64,000 nucleotides of DNA from Lottia gigantea (lineage: Eukaryota; Mollusca; Gastropoda; Lottiidae). The notes beneath the pieces were generated by a model, which was given only the letters and a program-made list of their open reading frames with translations, was not told the DNA's origin and made no database searches. The stretch covers positions 310,001 to 374,000 of the forward strand of contig NW_008709614.1 of the NCBI RefSeq assembly GCF_000327385.1. The letters are read 5' to 3'. This document shows, piece by piece, positions 26,241 through 37,985 of this stretch (positions are counted from its first letter, which is position 1; every line of letters begins with the position of its first letter). A program made the translations under genes and the position numbers.

Positions 26241-28726
26241 AAGTTGATTGGTTTACTCCGGGATAAAAGTTGTGATATGTGTACAAGTGGAGAACAAGGA
26301 AGCTGAGACAAGAGTTCGCAATGGAATTTCCTATTAAAATTGTTCTGTTTTGTTATAATTATTATTTGCAATTTTTATCAGAATCATGTACTCTAAAGTA
26401 CAAGTCTGTAATTTGACATTTTAAAAGTATAAATTATAATACAAAGTATGTGTTGTTTTCTTGGTGAACAGCCAAAGTTTGAACTACATATATGCTTACT
26501 TGAAATTTGTGAAAAAAAAACTTCAATCATACTAATTATTTACTGATTTTATCTAATCATTTTCTTTGACATTGAATTTATTCCAGCCCAGTAAGCTTAT
26601 GTATTCAAATGATTGGATGTTGACTATCGTGTCAAACTACTTAATTCCAAATAATATTCTGAGATTTTCTTTTCAGTATCAGCTAGGCCTTGAATCTTGG
26701 TGTCTGATGTAGTCTGGATATACTGGACTTGACCAGGTAATACTAAGGTAGTTTTCTACTTTATGTATGTAAATTTTTCCTCCAATATGTCCTAAGGAAT
26801 ATTGCATTTCCTTCATTGCCATAGCATAAAGCAATGGTAAAAGTTTTTAATTGAATCATTTCTTTTGCTGTATCTTTTATCTTGATCAAGAGTTGAAACT
26901 GACACTGTTTTAGAAAATGAGTTTTCCCTTTTAGATGGATTTCATGGAGACTCCCAAGCTGAGATAAGACTGTACCAGTAACTGCAAAGCTATGCTGAAT
27001 CTTTCAAGCTATTTGATATCAAAAGCCAGTGATGAATCTTTCTGCAGGCAATAAGTATGGTTTACTTAACATGTATTGTCATAAATTACTAGAGCATAAT
27101 TAATTATACTACATATAGATACAAACTGGGTATATTGTCGAATTTGCTTGCTCCTGTTATTTATTATGGAGATGCCAAGATTTTAGAATGGTGCCCCTCA
27201 TTAACATTCCTAAATGTTATCGAATTTGGAATCGTTTGCATGTACAGATTTATACTTCAATCTCATATATATATACATTGAATATATAATGCAAAAGCAG
27301 AACCTGGAGCTTTATTCTTGAAAACTTCAAATGATTTTAGTAGTCATCTGATTGGTCGATTGCTAGAATTGTTTTTTAATTTAGTTTTATTTTCCAATAA
27401 GATTGATTGATGTATTTCTTAAATACCCTGGGACCTAATATTTCAAAAAATCTTTCGATCAGTCGTAGGTCGTAAGTGTTGATTTGATGGCGTAAATGGC
27501 TTTTCTCAAAAAATCATAAGATCAAATTTATCGTAAGTTAACGACTAATTCTAGTGTGAACTTACGAGTGGTCAAAGCTTTTGTAACTATCAAGTGGTAG
27601 AACCAAATAGTCTTTTTTCACAATAAATAACTGTATTTAATGGGTGAAAAGGAAAATTTGACATCAGATTTTATCCATGAGTGTGTTTGACTGAGCAGGA
27701 AATTGTCAAGTGGCACTGACCACCTTCTTGATTTTTCGTCTTCGTCTCAGATGAAAGCCGCTATTTTTTTTTCGCTTCGTCGATGACGTCAAAACAGCCA
27801 TAACGTCACCATTAAGTTTCATTTACTGTGGAAATCAAAATTTCTGAGCACTTTGCATTGCAATGAACAATTTCGATCGTCCGTGAAAATCGTCCCTTTG
27901 AAAACGGTCTTGCCAAAATAGGCTTACAGACTACTTTCTATAGCTCAATTCTAAAATTTAGCTTTGTTAAGGATGAAGATTTCCTTTTTACCAGAAATAT
28001 ATTTTCAGTTGGATAAATGTATAAAAAACATGTTTGCAGCACACAATGTAAGGGGCATAATGTTAATGGTCCCCAACATACGTGTCATGCTCAAAAGATG
28101 TAAATTTGACACATTTCCTTGTCAGCCTATCCTATTATTTGGGCAAGGAAAACATTGTCAATATGATCTTTATTTCTAAGCATATAATGAGAATAAAATT
28201 AATTTGGTAACCATCTGTTTCCAGCTCAACCAGTGTAATCAATATTAGCAGTTGAAATTACTGTTGGTGTCAGCAAAACTCCCCCAACTTTATTGATCTG
28301 TTTGTGTAGGTTTTATTTTAACTGCGTCATTGAAGGTATTTTCTTGCAGCTATGTCAATAATAAATGTTACAGACTTGTCAAATTCAATTAATTCCAGCT
28401 GATAAAATCCAAATAAAGCTTGGTTAAGTTAAGGGTAATGACTAATGATGTGTAAGTCAACCAACAGCATATGTGAACAAGTTATAGATAAATAAGACAT
28501 TATCATTTATGGATACTTCCAGAATAGTTAATACTTTCAACCGTTCTCGCACTGTTGTCAGGCATATAATGGTTTAATATAAATACTCTTTATCTTTTGA
28601 TTGGTAAAGCATGCAAAGCGGTCATCCATTTTAAAAAGCTATGACCTCTGCCTGACTGCCTCACATACTGAAGAGGATTTTGGCAGAATTTTTGTTCATT
28701 TGTCACATGTATGTAGGAATTATTCA
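26241..28726. other. Convergent intergenic spacer between HEXIM and HAUS7
   Basis: No gene seen. It contains the second copy of the ~260-bp dispersed repeat (27690-27945) and otherwise unique AT-rich DNA. Short open frames such as 27964-28179 have no recognisable homology or codon pattern. Confidence 0.6.
27690..27945 (-). repeat. Dispersed ~260-bp repeat, copy 2
   Basis: Inverted relative to the copy at 20745-21015, sharing CTGAGAC / CGCTTCGTCGATGACGTCAA / ACTGTGGAAATCAAAATTT / AAAACGGTCTTGCCAAAATA blocks in the same order. It lies between HEXIM and HAUS7. Class unknown. Confidence 0.7.
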
Positions 28727-31700
28727 TCAACAGAATTGTTCAGATGTTATTGTTGAAATACATGATGCTTCAGGCCCAGTTGTTCGTTGAATAGATTCAT
28801 CCAGTATAGTCAAGCATTCTTGAAAGTTTTCTAGAGCCATTTGACTTGTTAGCACTGAAAAACAACACCATGAATACATAAACATTTCTGGGTTTGTGAT
28901 AAGAGATGAGCTGAAAGATTTCCATTGACGTAAGGTGAGGTATTTAATAAATGCACAAATATGTAATATATGCCACTGATATTCTTAAAAAATGAATGTA
29001 CTAAAAATTTATGAAAATTTTAATAAAACATTGAAAATTTACCTAAATTTGTTTTTGATGTCACTTTGATTTTAACATCCTGGCCTAGCTCAGAATATGA
29101 TTTGTGTATACTGTCCAGGTGTTTCAGAAACTGAAGAAAAAAACAGCGGAATAACCTATTACTTCAATCCTCATTCCACATCAAATGTAATTTTAAGTTA
29201 ATTTTTCAGGAAACAAAGGCAAAGTCAAATGGCAACATATTGCTTTTCTCAATCTGAAGTTTGGCATCTGTTATAAAAATGTGCAGTTGCAAAAATTTGA
29301 ACCCTTAAAAAATCTCAGCCTTTACAGTTCAAAATTCGAATGTTCACATTGCACACACCAGTGTTCGATATTTTAATCATACATAACTTCACTATAGGGC
29401 TATAAATTTTATATGTATGAGGAATTTATTTGAAAAAGAATTATAGAGCTTTGACTTACCTCTACGAATTGCTCTAGTACATTATACACACGTTTGAATG
29501 CTAGACCTAAATCAGTGAGAACTGGTGGGGTTTTATTACACCATAACCTCATTTCATTTTCATAACAGTAGGTGAAGCTGACAACTAATTGAGATAATTC
29601 TGATAATACAACTTGTAATGTACGTGTTGTAGTAGAAACAATAGCTGAACCATTTTCACTGTATGTACACTAAAACAAACATAATAACAAATTAACTGAA
29701 CAAGAAATAAGATGAATTGGCAATGCCATAAACAAAATTGCAGAAATTTCTCCACAAACTACTTCTTTTTTTCAACAGTCCAGGAATTTTTAACATGCAT
29801 AAATTACAGCACAAAGGATCTTCATTTCACTTGTAGCTCTTTTGACTTGATATTTAACAGAAGAAGCCAATCTAATTAATCTGGAAAGTATTCTATTGAA
29901 CTAGGGATTGAATATCGTGGGTGACCTCTTGAAACCTCGTATAACGATATCTGACACGGAATTACTTTTCGAGAAAAACGCAAAAAACTATTTGTACGCG
30001 TATTTTGTTAAAATCTTTTTTATTATTTTTTTTACCGCTATACGTGGTTTTCATTCTTGGAAAATATGAACCTCGTATAACAATTCGAGATCTCCGGCCT
30101 ATTGAACCAAAATTATAATATTTAATTAACGCTTTTTGAGTTATTTACAATCAAGCTAAGAATACGAGGATTTGATGACAAGATCCGCGCTTTTACAAGC
30201 TTTCGAACGGTACCCAAAAGTCAAAACGACCAAATATGGCATATACGAGGTCACCCACGATATTGGGTTATTGAGCGGTTGCAATAAATTGCTTAAACAG
30301 CTAAGCTCCAAGTGAGATGACCATCCACAATAAACAAGACAAATTAGACTATGTGGAATCTGAATACCACAAGTAGGACAGATACAAATATACATGCACA
30401 TCATAAGGCTAAAAAATTTGTATCTGAAGATGAAAGAAACTAACCGATCTGGTTAAATCTTGAAGTAAAACAGTTTGTCGATCTAAGTTATTGGCCACTG
30501 TATATGCTTTCTCTTTAAGTTGATTTATATCGACAGAAGGAGGTCTAAAAAAAACAAATGAATTATTTTAAAAAAGAAGTTAAAAGAAACTCTTTCATAA
30601 ATGCAGTTTAGTAATATCTATTTCTTGTTGAATGCTAACGAAAAATGACTTACATTCCTTTACTAAAGCCTTTCTCCACCCATTTCATTTCAATATTTTT
30701 ATAGATATCTGGTCGTAGTAAATTCACTTTTGAATTAAATAATGTGGACATGTTCTCATCTATGACCAACTGATCAACATAATTACAGTCAGCTATGTAC
30801 TGTTCTGATAGGCCTGATGATTCCCTATAAATAACAATATTCAAATGAAAAAAAAAATGTTACAAATCATCTTGAGTAAATTTTGTAAAAAAAAAACTGA
30901 TATGTGCATTCATAGATATTAAAATGATCATTTTCTGTTACATATATAAGAGGACATTTCTTGACAATATATTATCTTATTTGCTGTATTTTATGACTTA
31001 CTATTACAACTATCGATGAACTAAAACAACATTACCCAACAACTCCAGGACTTTGAAATATCTTTGCCCTGGGATCTTCTGAGACATCAACTATACAAAC
31101 TAAATCTAACAATTGATCTACAAAACTACATTGTTTAGATCCTGTTGTTATTCCCTAAAACACACATAAGCTTATACAATTATCATATAAATATGGCATA
31201 AATAAATCATTCTAAACTCCTAGATATATAAATCTGCATGAAAAAGAGAAAAATACTAAATTTTATGTTTTGTCTGCTTAATTCTGCCTTTATGTCCTCA
31301 CTTTTAAAATTGTAAATTTGATCTACATACCTTTATCAGATCAACATCATTATATTTACATAAGCCTAACGTACTGGAAACATACAACAATCCTGGAAAG
31401 ATTTATTCAATACATATAAAAAAAAAAATTTGTAATTACCAGTTGTAAAATAAAGCACATATACCGTAATCGAAAACTACAAACTACAAAGTGATTTGTA
31501 GTGTACAAGATACAAAGTGGAAGTAAAACTGTAAAATAAATTAAAACACAAAATTTTGATCAGTATCAGGCCAAACTTACTCTGTATTCTGGAGTCCATT
31601 TTGGATTCAATTGGTGCATTATGAGGGTCTAGTAGCTCATTCAGTTTAGAGTCAAGTCTGAAATATATCAAAGACAGGTTATCTGATTAATTTATCACAG

Positions 31701-32869
31701 AGCCACTAACACACATTCACAATTCATCAAATTATCTCATTATAATGCTTTGATACCTCTGTTTTTGTTATAATTAAATACAATGTAAAAGACCAGGATA
31801 AAAACATAGAAATAAGGAAGTGAAAATTCAATTCAAAAGCATAAAAATCATTGGTGAATCTGACAAAAGCTAACATTACTCACTTTGAAAACAACCATTG
31901 TAAAAGTCGTATTCGTGGCTCCCCTGGTTTAGAAATTAGTTCTAAAACCCAAGATTCGTCTACACCTTCTGTATATGGACACCCCAATGTCTATAAATAT
32001 AAGTCAGAGAAAATATCTACTGCTTATATAGAAATATATATGACAGGCTAGATCTGCTTATTGATGCTGATAATAATGATGTCCTACTTCCCTAATTATG
32101 TCCAGTCATATTGTGGCACTGAAGTGTGTGAATTTTAATTTCTTTACTCACAATTTGGCTGTAAGTTACTCTCCTCACAACCAATTTCAAGGTGGTTATG
32201 TGATTATGTGTGTTATTATTTACATCTTTATCAATGCCAAAGTAACTCTAAGATTAACAGTAGGAGAAGGGTAGTCTGAATTATCTGCCTCTATTCCAGC
32301 TTCTGATGGATATTTGACAGTTGTCCGTTGGAGTAGAGTCAGAAAAATAGACCCTGTTAAACGGAAAATGCTTTTTTCTGACACAAAATTGAATTACATT
32401 GGCGCGTTGCTATTTGTAGTGTGTGTTGTGTATGTTGAGCAGCCAGGTTTACTCTTCTAGACACCTGATACCACTTTTCATAATGAAATACTTACACACT
32501 TATTATGATTGATGTACTTCCTCGTGTGAAAAGTTCATTAGCTGCTACCAATGTTTCGCCAATATGTTGTTAATACTGATTTCGGGTTTCGGATCGTTAA
32601 TACATGTACTTGGTTTATTGATGATGACGGCAAATCAGTGTTGGACGTCACCATAACATTCATTTTGTTAGTATCATGTGAATTTTTGACCTTTGAACTT
32701 TTAGCTGTGCACGCAGTTTTAAATGACTAATGCGAGATCAGTTTCGTAAAAATAAAAATCGATGAAACCAGAGATATGACATAAATGGAAAAGGAGAAAA
32801 TGATGTTATGAGTGAACTACAGAAAGATTCATCTTTTTAAATATATCTGGGTTTTGCAGATCCGAGGTA

Positions 32870-32907
<38 letters not shown>

Positions 32908-33460
32908 TAGGTCCCCATGGATTGAACAAGGCCTATATTTTACTTTACCGAAACATCTGTCTCTCTTCCAGCCTCTGATAGCTATTTGGACAGATGTCAG
33001 ATGGTGTAGAGACAGAATCATCCTAGAGGTAATTCGATATTATGTTAGAGAAAACGCTTATTTTGAGGTGTGGAAAATCCCTGTTTAACTTTGAGTCTTT
33101 TTCTTCTGACCTTACTACAGCTGACAACTGTCAAAATATCCATAAGAGGCTGGAGTAGAGGCAGGTGTTTCGAAATAATGTTTCGGTATAGCAATAAGGT
33201 AGAATATTTTGAAGAAGATTCTGATCAGAGAAAGGGCTACTTAGTAGACTACAATGAAAATAGGGGCCTAATCAGTTAAATTCTATTTCCCGTCGAATGT
33301 TCGAGGAAAGTATGCTATCTTTTAATTATGAGCCGCACGCCTGAGATAGGAAATGTAATGCATGTTTCCAGGTAGAGAATTCAATACTTACATCTAATCT
33401 TTCCTTTAAAGAATGAGAAAATTTACTTGTTTTCGTCAATTGTTTTGAAATGTCCGCCAT
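28727..33460 (-). CDS. HAUS7: HAUS augmin-like complex subunit 7, ten exons
   Basis: Subunit of the eight-protein augmin complex that recruits gamma-tubulin to spindle microtubules. Exons in transcript order: 33460-33392, 31990-31884, 31657-31581, 31392-31331, 31154-31036, 30824-30654, 30544-30445, 29669-29460, 29130-29043, 28854-28727. They total 1131 nt, 376 aa; human HAUS7 is 368. It begins MADISKQLTKTSKFSHSLKE. Diagnostic matches are LGCPYTEGVDESWVLELIS followed by RIRLLQWLF (vertebrate CPFLEGL...LEILEWMC), LLYVSSTLGLC, and the late helical block LQVVLSELSQLVVSFTYC then LTDLGLAFKRVYNVLEQF. Phases and lengths are fully consistent. Similarity to vertebrates is low, as is normal for augmin subunits, so the name rests on local motifs plus length and architecture. 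Confidence 0.8.
29911..30264. mobile_element. MITE-like element, 354 bp, perfect 18-bp TIRs (HAUS7 intron 7)
   Basis: An 18-bp perfect inverted repeat bounds the segment: AATATCGTGGGTGACCTC at 29911-29928 and its complement at 30247-30264. An ACCTCGTATAAC motif recurs inside. There is no open frame of note and no clean target-site duplication. It is probably a non-autonomous DNA transposon; the family is unknown. Confidence 0.65.
32290..33165. mobile_element. Foldback/MITE-like element, copy 1 (HAUS7 intron 1)
   Basis: An inverted repeat of ~75 bp at ~32291-32370 (CTGATGGATATTTGACAGTT, then GAGTAGAGTCAGAAAAA) has an imperfect complement at ~33080-33165. The interior holds a further copy of the motif (32968-33015) and a TA microsatellite. 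A shorter related copy is at ~57790-58215 in SLC37A3. Small open frames such as 32806-33021 come from the repeat. Confidence 0.6.
32872..32904 (+). repeat. (TA)n microsatellite, ~16 copies
   Basis: Uninterrupted TA dinucleotides inside the foldback element in HAUS7 intron 1. Confidence 0.95.
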
Positions 33461-33540
33461 GCTTCTAAGGGGGATAATTGTATGAAGATAAAATTATTTG
33501 CTCGAATAACCAGGCATCATAGTGATAAGTCTTTTATACA

Positions 33541-35004
33541 TTTTTATACGCCCAAATGAATATGTGGTCGTATATTGTCGTCGCCCCTGTCCGTCGGTCC
33601 TTCGGCTTCGGTCCGACCGTCAACATTTCTTGTGAGCACTATAGAGACTACAGTTTTCATCTGATTTTGATAAAACTTGGTGTGATGCTTTAGATTGATA
33701 AGATCTCGGTCAAGTTCGAATTTGACATATTTTCGATGAACGGTTTTTGAGATATTGCCCTTGACTTAGAACGCCTTGAAATTTGTTAAAAATTGTTCGT
33801 GAGCAGGATTGAAGCTACAGTTTTCATCCGATTCTGATGAAACTTGGTGTGATCATTGGAATTGATAAGATCTCGGACAAGTTCAAATTTGACGCATTTT
33901 CGATGAACGGTTTTTAAGATATTGCCCTTGACTTTATAAAAACACGTCAAAATTTGTTAAAAATAGTTTGTGAGCAGGATTGAAGCTACAGTTTTCAACC
34001 GATTCTGATGAAACTTGGTGTGATCATTGGAATTGATAAGATCTCGGACAAGTTCTAACTTGACGCATTTTCGATGAACATTTTTTGAGTTATTGCCCTT
34101 GACTTTGTTAAAACGTGTTGAAATTTGTTAAAAATACTTCGTGAGCAGGATTGAAGCTACAGTTTTCAACCGATTCTGATGAAACTTGGTGTGATCATTG
34201 GAATTGATAAGATCTCGGACAAGTTCTAATTGACGCATTTTTGATGAACGGTTTTTGAGTTATTGCCCTTCACTTTGTTAAAACGTGTTGAAATTTGTTA
34301 AAAATAGTTTGTGAGCAGGATTGACGCTACAGTTTTCAACCGATTCTGATGAAACTTGGTGTGATCATTGGAATTGATAAGATCTCGAACAAGTTCTAAT
34401 TTGACACATTTTCGATGAACGGTTTTTGAGTTATTGCCCTTGACTTTGTAAAAACGCGTCAATATTTGTTAAAAAATAGTTCGTGAGCAGGATTGAAGCT
34501 ACAGTTTTCAACCGATTCTGATGAAACTTGGTGTGATTATTGGAATTGATAAGATCTTGGACAAGTTCTAACTTGACACATTTTCGATGAAATGTTTTTG
34601 AGTTTTTGCCATTAACTTACGATAAAAACGTCAAAATTTGTTTGTGAGCACAATAGAAGGTACAGTTTTCAACCGATTTTGATGAAACTTGGTGTGATCA
34701 TTGGAATTGATAAGATCTCGGACATGTTCTAACAAGAGATATTTTTGATGAACATTTTTTGGGTTATTGCCCTTGACTTTGTAAACACGCGTCAAAAGTT
34801 GTTTTTTGCCCTTGATTAGAGCTGTGTGATTTAATTGTTTGTTGTATTTGGGTTATTGATATTGATTTTAAAAAATTTTGTGGAATTATTCAGCATAAAT
34901 AATTTCTTCAATATGAGAAAATTCGTACTTTAGTCACTAAAGACTGTTTTATTATTTCTGACAGCTGCCAGTGGGCGTATGTTACCTTGCATCGCAAGCT
35001 ATCT
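33541..35004 (-). mobile_element. Non-autonomous element with internal ~170-bp tandem array, copy 2
   Basis: Reverse-orientation relative of 21586-22488. In minus orientation it starts at ~35004 with AGATAGCTTGCGATGCAAGG, has TAACATACGCCCACTGGCAG, about seven ~160-175-bp tandem units (TAAGATCTCGGACAAGTTC markers near 33711, 33869, 34039, 34210, 34379, 34552, 34711), and ends at ~33541 with GGGCGTATAAAAA after the GACGGACAGGGGCGACGAC-like tail. It is longer than copy 1 because it has more units. It lies just upstream of the HAUS7 start codon and could carry or displace its promoter. Confidence 0.8.
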
Positions 35005-35439
35005 TTTTTTTCTGCAACGAATCAATTACAATCTTTCGATTCAAGAGTATAAAATTATCATAGTACAAATTTAAATTTGAATGATTTTCTTTACACCATT
35101 CAGGCAGTGAATCTTGGCCAAAGTCTAATTCTTACTTTACTATTTAATCATGTAATTTAGTAATTAGCCTACCCTACATATTATATACCGGTACAGATTT
35201 TGGCTCGATAAGACTGTCTGAAAATAACCACCATCAAAATCGCCAGCTACCCCCTGTCTCTGATTTGTATAATTTGTATACTCATATAAGTATAAATAAT
35301 GATAAAATAGAAAATCTCTCTAATTTCAAACTGCTCGTTGTTGTTGTAAATCAGGATATAAACTGGAAATTCCATGTAAAAAATATTTCTCAAATTTTGA
35401 ATTCAAAATTATTTCAACTTCACCAATTTGGGACAGTTC

Positions 35440-36042
35440 CAGTTTGAAATCAAAGACATTAAAATTCCACTCCAAAACCATTCACCCGATAATGACAAAT
35501 TTCAAACTTGACCAAGATTTCATCAATATATTCATGGATACCAAGTTTCATCAAGATCTGATAAAGACTAGTTTATATTGTGCCTACAAGCCAAATTTGA
35601 TGTGTTTTTACTTAGCCAAGGGCAATAACCCTGACATCATTCATCCAATTTTTACGAATTTCGAACTTGACTGAGGTCTTATCAATATCTGCAAGCATGC
35701 TAAGTTTCATCAAGATAGGATTAAAATTTTAGCCTTTATCATGCATACAACCCAATTTAGCACGTTTTTACCAAGTCAAGGGCAATAACTCTGAAACCTT
35801 TCATCCAATTATTATCAATTTCGAACTTGACCAAGATCTCATCCATATACATTCACACTAAGTTTTATCAAGAATGGCTAAAAATTGCAACCTTTATTGT
35901 GCATACAAGCCGAATTTAATGCGTTTTTACTAAATCAAGAGCAATAACTCTGCAACCATTCTTCCGATTATTACCAATTTCGAACTTGACCTTGATCCAA
36001 CGGACGGCAATATACATCCACATTTCCACGTGGGTGTATAAA
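35440..36042 (+). mobile_element. Related tandem-array element, copy 3 (left end not found)
   Basis: About three ~159-bp units (GAACTTGACCAAGATCTCAT markers near 35504, 35662, 35825, 35981), ending in ACGGACGGCAATATACATCC then GGGTGTATAAAAA. Diverged from copies 1 and 2. The left terminal AGATAGCTTGC block was not found, so it is truncated or a subfamily. It creates short open frames (35444-35674) that are not genes. Confidence 0.65.
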
Positions 36043-37003
36043 AAGCTAATGTTAACAAAACCTAGAATAGATCTTTATAAACACAGTTTAAAATATAAAG
36101 GTTTATTACTTCAAGAAATTGTCAAAACTCCATTGTTGTGAGATTTGAAATGAGCATTATCATTTGTATTTTTAATTATGTATCCAACATTATATTACTC
36201 TTTGCTTCCCCACCCCTTCTATGGGTATTTTTATACAGGCTCAATATTAGAAAGGCATAGTCCTAATTAATTACCCAATAAACAAATTATTATTATAATG
36301 TGGTTTTTTATCCATAAAGATTCTTATAAATCTTTTCTATTAATGTTAAAATATTCTAGGTTTACAAAACATTCATCAAGGGCTATTGTCTAACTCATAA
36401 TGGCACTACTTAAAAATTCATCTTTCCAAAACAAATATCTTCTCTTATTGGATGTTGGAGCTTATGGCAAATAATAGCTGGAAACAAAAATACATCCAGG
36501 AAACAAATATCACATAAGTTTTATAAACAAAATAAAATGTTTATAACAAAGTACAATTATTGTGTTAAAATTATATTTACAATTCATTTAAATCATATTT
36601 AATTAAAAAAAACATAAGTTTGTAAAAATGGTATACCTGAAAAGAAAAAAGACCTTTATTTCAATAGCTGTTGATAAAAGTACTAATTTTTGTAAAGGTT
36701 TTATACACAAGATCCGACATGACACACCACCCCATACCACCAGAAAAATAGAAACAATATAAATTCTCTCAAAAGCGCATGCATCTGTACTGATTTTTCA
36801 AATGTGCACAGAATATCAATAAGTGTTATGTACAACTTACTAGTAGCAATATTCCAACTTCCCAGAGGTAATCTATTGGATATCGTACAACATGGCACAA
36901 TGTCCTCTAACACTACTTATCGGAAGAGAAAAATTTCTATTTTCTGTTTCATAGCTTCCACAAATATTATTTATTATATATTATATTATCAGGTCTGACA
37001 TGA
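36043..37003. other. Spacer left of the Polinton
   Basis: AT-rich DNA without a recognised gene. A minus-strand frame 36913-36701 includes a plausible GT donor but has no recognisable domain. Its end shares a short CATGTYGGATCTTGTGT block in inverted orientation with the right Polinton flank (48895-48913). TGACATGA at 36996-37003 is the candidate target-site duplicate. Confidence 0.5.
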
Positions 37004-37007
37004 GTAG

Positions 37008-37138
37008 TAATAGAACGTATAGATTGGGGGCACTTTGGTATAATTTATAAAAAAAAATCACTTTTTTCCTAACGTCAAAAAGCGATTTTTTTTATAAATT
37101 ATACCAAAGTGCCCCCCAATCTACATATTCTATTACTA
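37008..37138. repeat. Terminal foldback palindrome at the Polinton left end
   Basis: The outermost ~130 bp reads as an inverted repeat. AGTAATAGAAC, then ATAGATTGGGGGCACTTTGG and TATAATTTATAAAAAAAA face their complements, separated by a short centre around CCTAACGTCAAAAAGCG. Both strands can form a ~60-bp stem. The same structure exists at the right end. Confidence 0.9.
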
Positions 37139-37289
37139 CTCTTTTGCCCGCAGCGCCCGCAAGCCCACCAAACAAACAACCCCACCAGGCACACAGTTAA
37201 TAAATCCGGAACCTATAGGGGTACAAGTTTACCAACCCCCAAGCGCCCCAGCCCAATAATATCTTTAAATTAACTCATTTAAAAACAGA

Positions 37290-37568
37290 ATGAGATTAAT
37301 TTTAAAACACGAACAACACAAATTCGAAGGAGACGGATTCTTCTCAGCTCTATCATCTCTCCTCCAAAAAGTAGCCAACTTTGTCTTAAACAACAAATCC
37401 CTCATTTCCTCAGAAGCGCAAGCTCTTGGATCTGTAGCAAAAGCAGGAGTAAATATAAGCGAAACAGTGAAAAGATCTAACGAGTTGAAAGAATTACAAC
37501 ATATAAGAGAAATGCGAAACAAAAGATTAGAAAACAAAAAAGGCAATGGTTTTAAAATTATTGGATAA
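37290..37568 (+). CDS. Polinton TIR-encoded small protein (left copy)
   Basis: A 92-residue open frame within the terminal repeat, starting MRLILKHEQHKFEGDGFFSA, with alternating hydrophobic and charged residues and a basic C-terminus (MRNKRLENKKGNGFKIIG). It ends just before the PLA2-like frame and may be translated as a leader or minor virion protein. Function unknown. The mirror copy lies at about 48103-48350 on the minus strand and is not whole. Confidence 0.5.
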   Translation: MRLILKHEQHKFEGDGFFSALSSLLQKVANFVLNNKSLISSEAQALGSVAKAGVNISETVKRSNELKELQHIREMRNKRLENKKGNGFKIIG

Positions 37569-37570
37569 AA

Positions 37571-37985
37571 ATGTCAATGATAATTGCTCAAACTCCTAAA
37601 ACTTATTTCGGTTCCGACATTCAAAAATCATTAGGTTCTCTTCCCGGATTTCCATGGGCAAAATATCCTGGAGAAAAACATCTTCCCGGTCATAATTACA
37701 CTGGTCCAGGTACAAGGTTAGATCTGCGATTAGACCAAAATGATAAACCAAAACCAGGTGAAGAACCCGTTAATAGAGTTGACGCCGCTGCACTTTAACA
37801 CGACATACTATACAGAAATAAAGACATATCATCCAGACACGAAGTAGACAAACAAATGATAATCGAACTTGAAAATATTTCAAATCCAACTTTTAAAGAG
37901 AGAATTCAAAGGGCATTAATCATTAAACTCTTGAAAGCAAAGATGAAAATGGGTATGGGAATAGCAGATGAAATTCATAAAGAAT
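37571..37985 (+). pseudogene. Polinton parvovirus-type phospholipase A2-like ORF (left TIR copy, broken)
   Basis: Begins MSMIIAQTPKTYFG. The segment GHNYTGPGTRLDL, then PVNRVDAAALKHDILY, matches the Ca-loop and His-Asp active-site layout of the phospholipase A2 domain in parvovirus VP1 (family pattern YxGPG ... DxAAxxHDxxY). In those viruses the domain opens the endosomal membrane during entry. This copy is a broken fossil; the right TIR holds a longer intact-looking copy (47686-48078). Confidence 0.7.

Noticed and set aside
25492-26371. Minus-strand frames overlapping HEXIM
   Set aside because: Antisense shadows of the HEXIM coding frame and its 3' region.
36701-36913. Possible exon of an unknown minus-strand gene left of the Polinton
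   Set aside because: A GTAAGT donor is present but there is no partner exon or recognisable domain.
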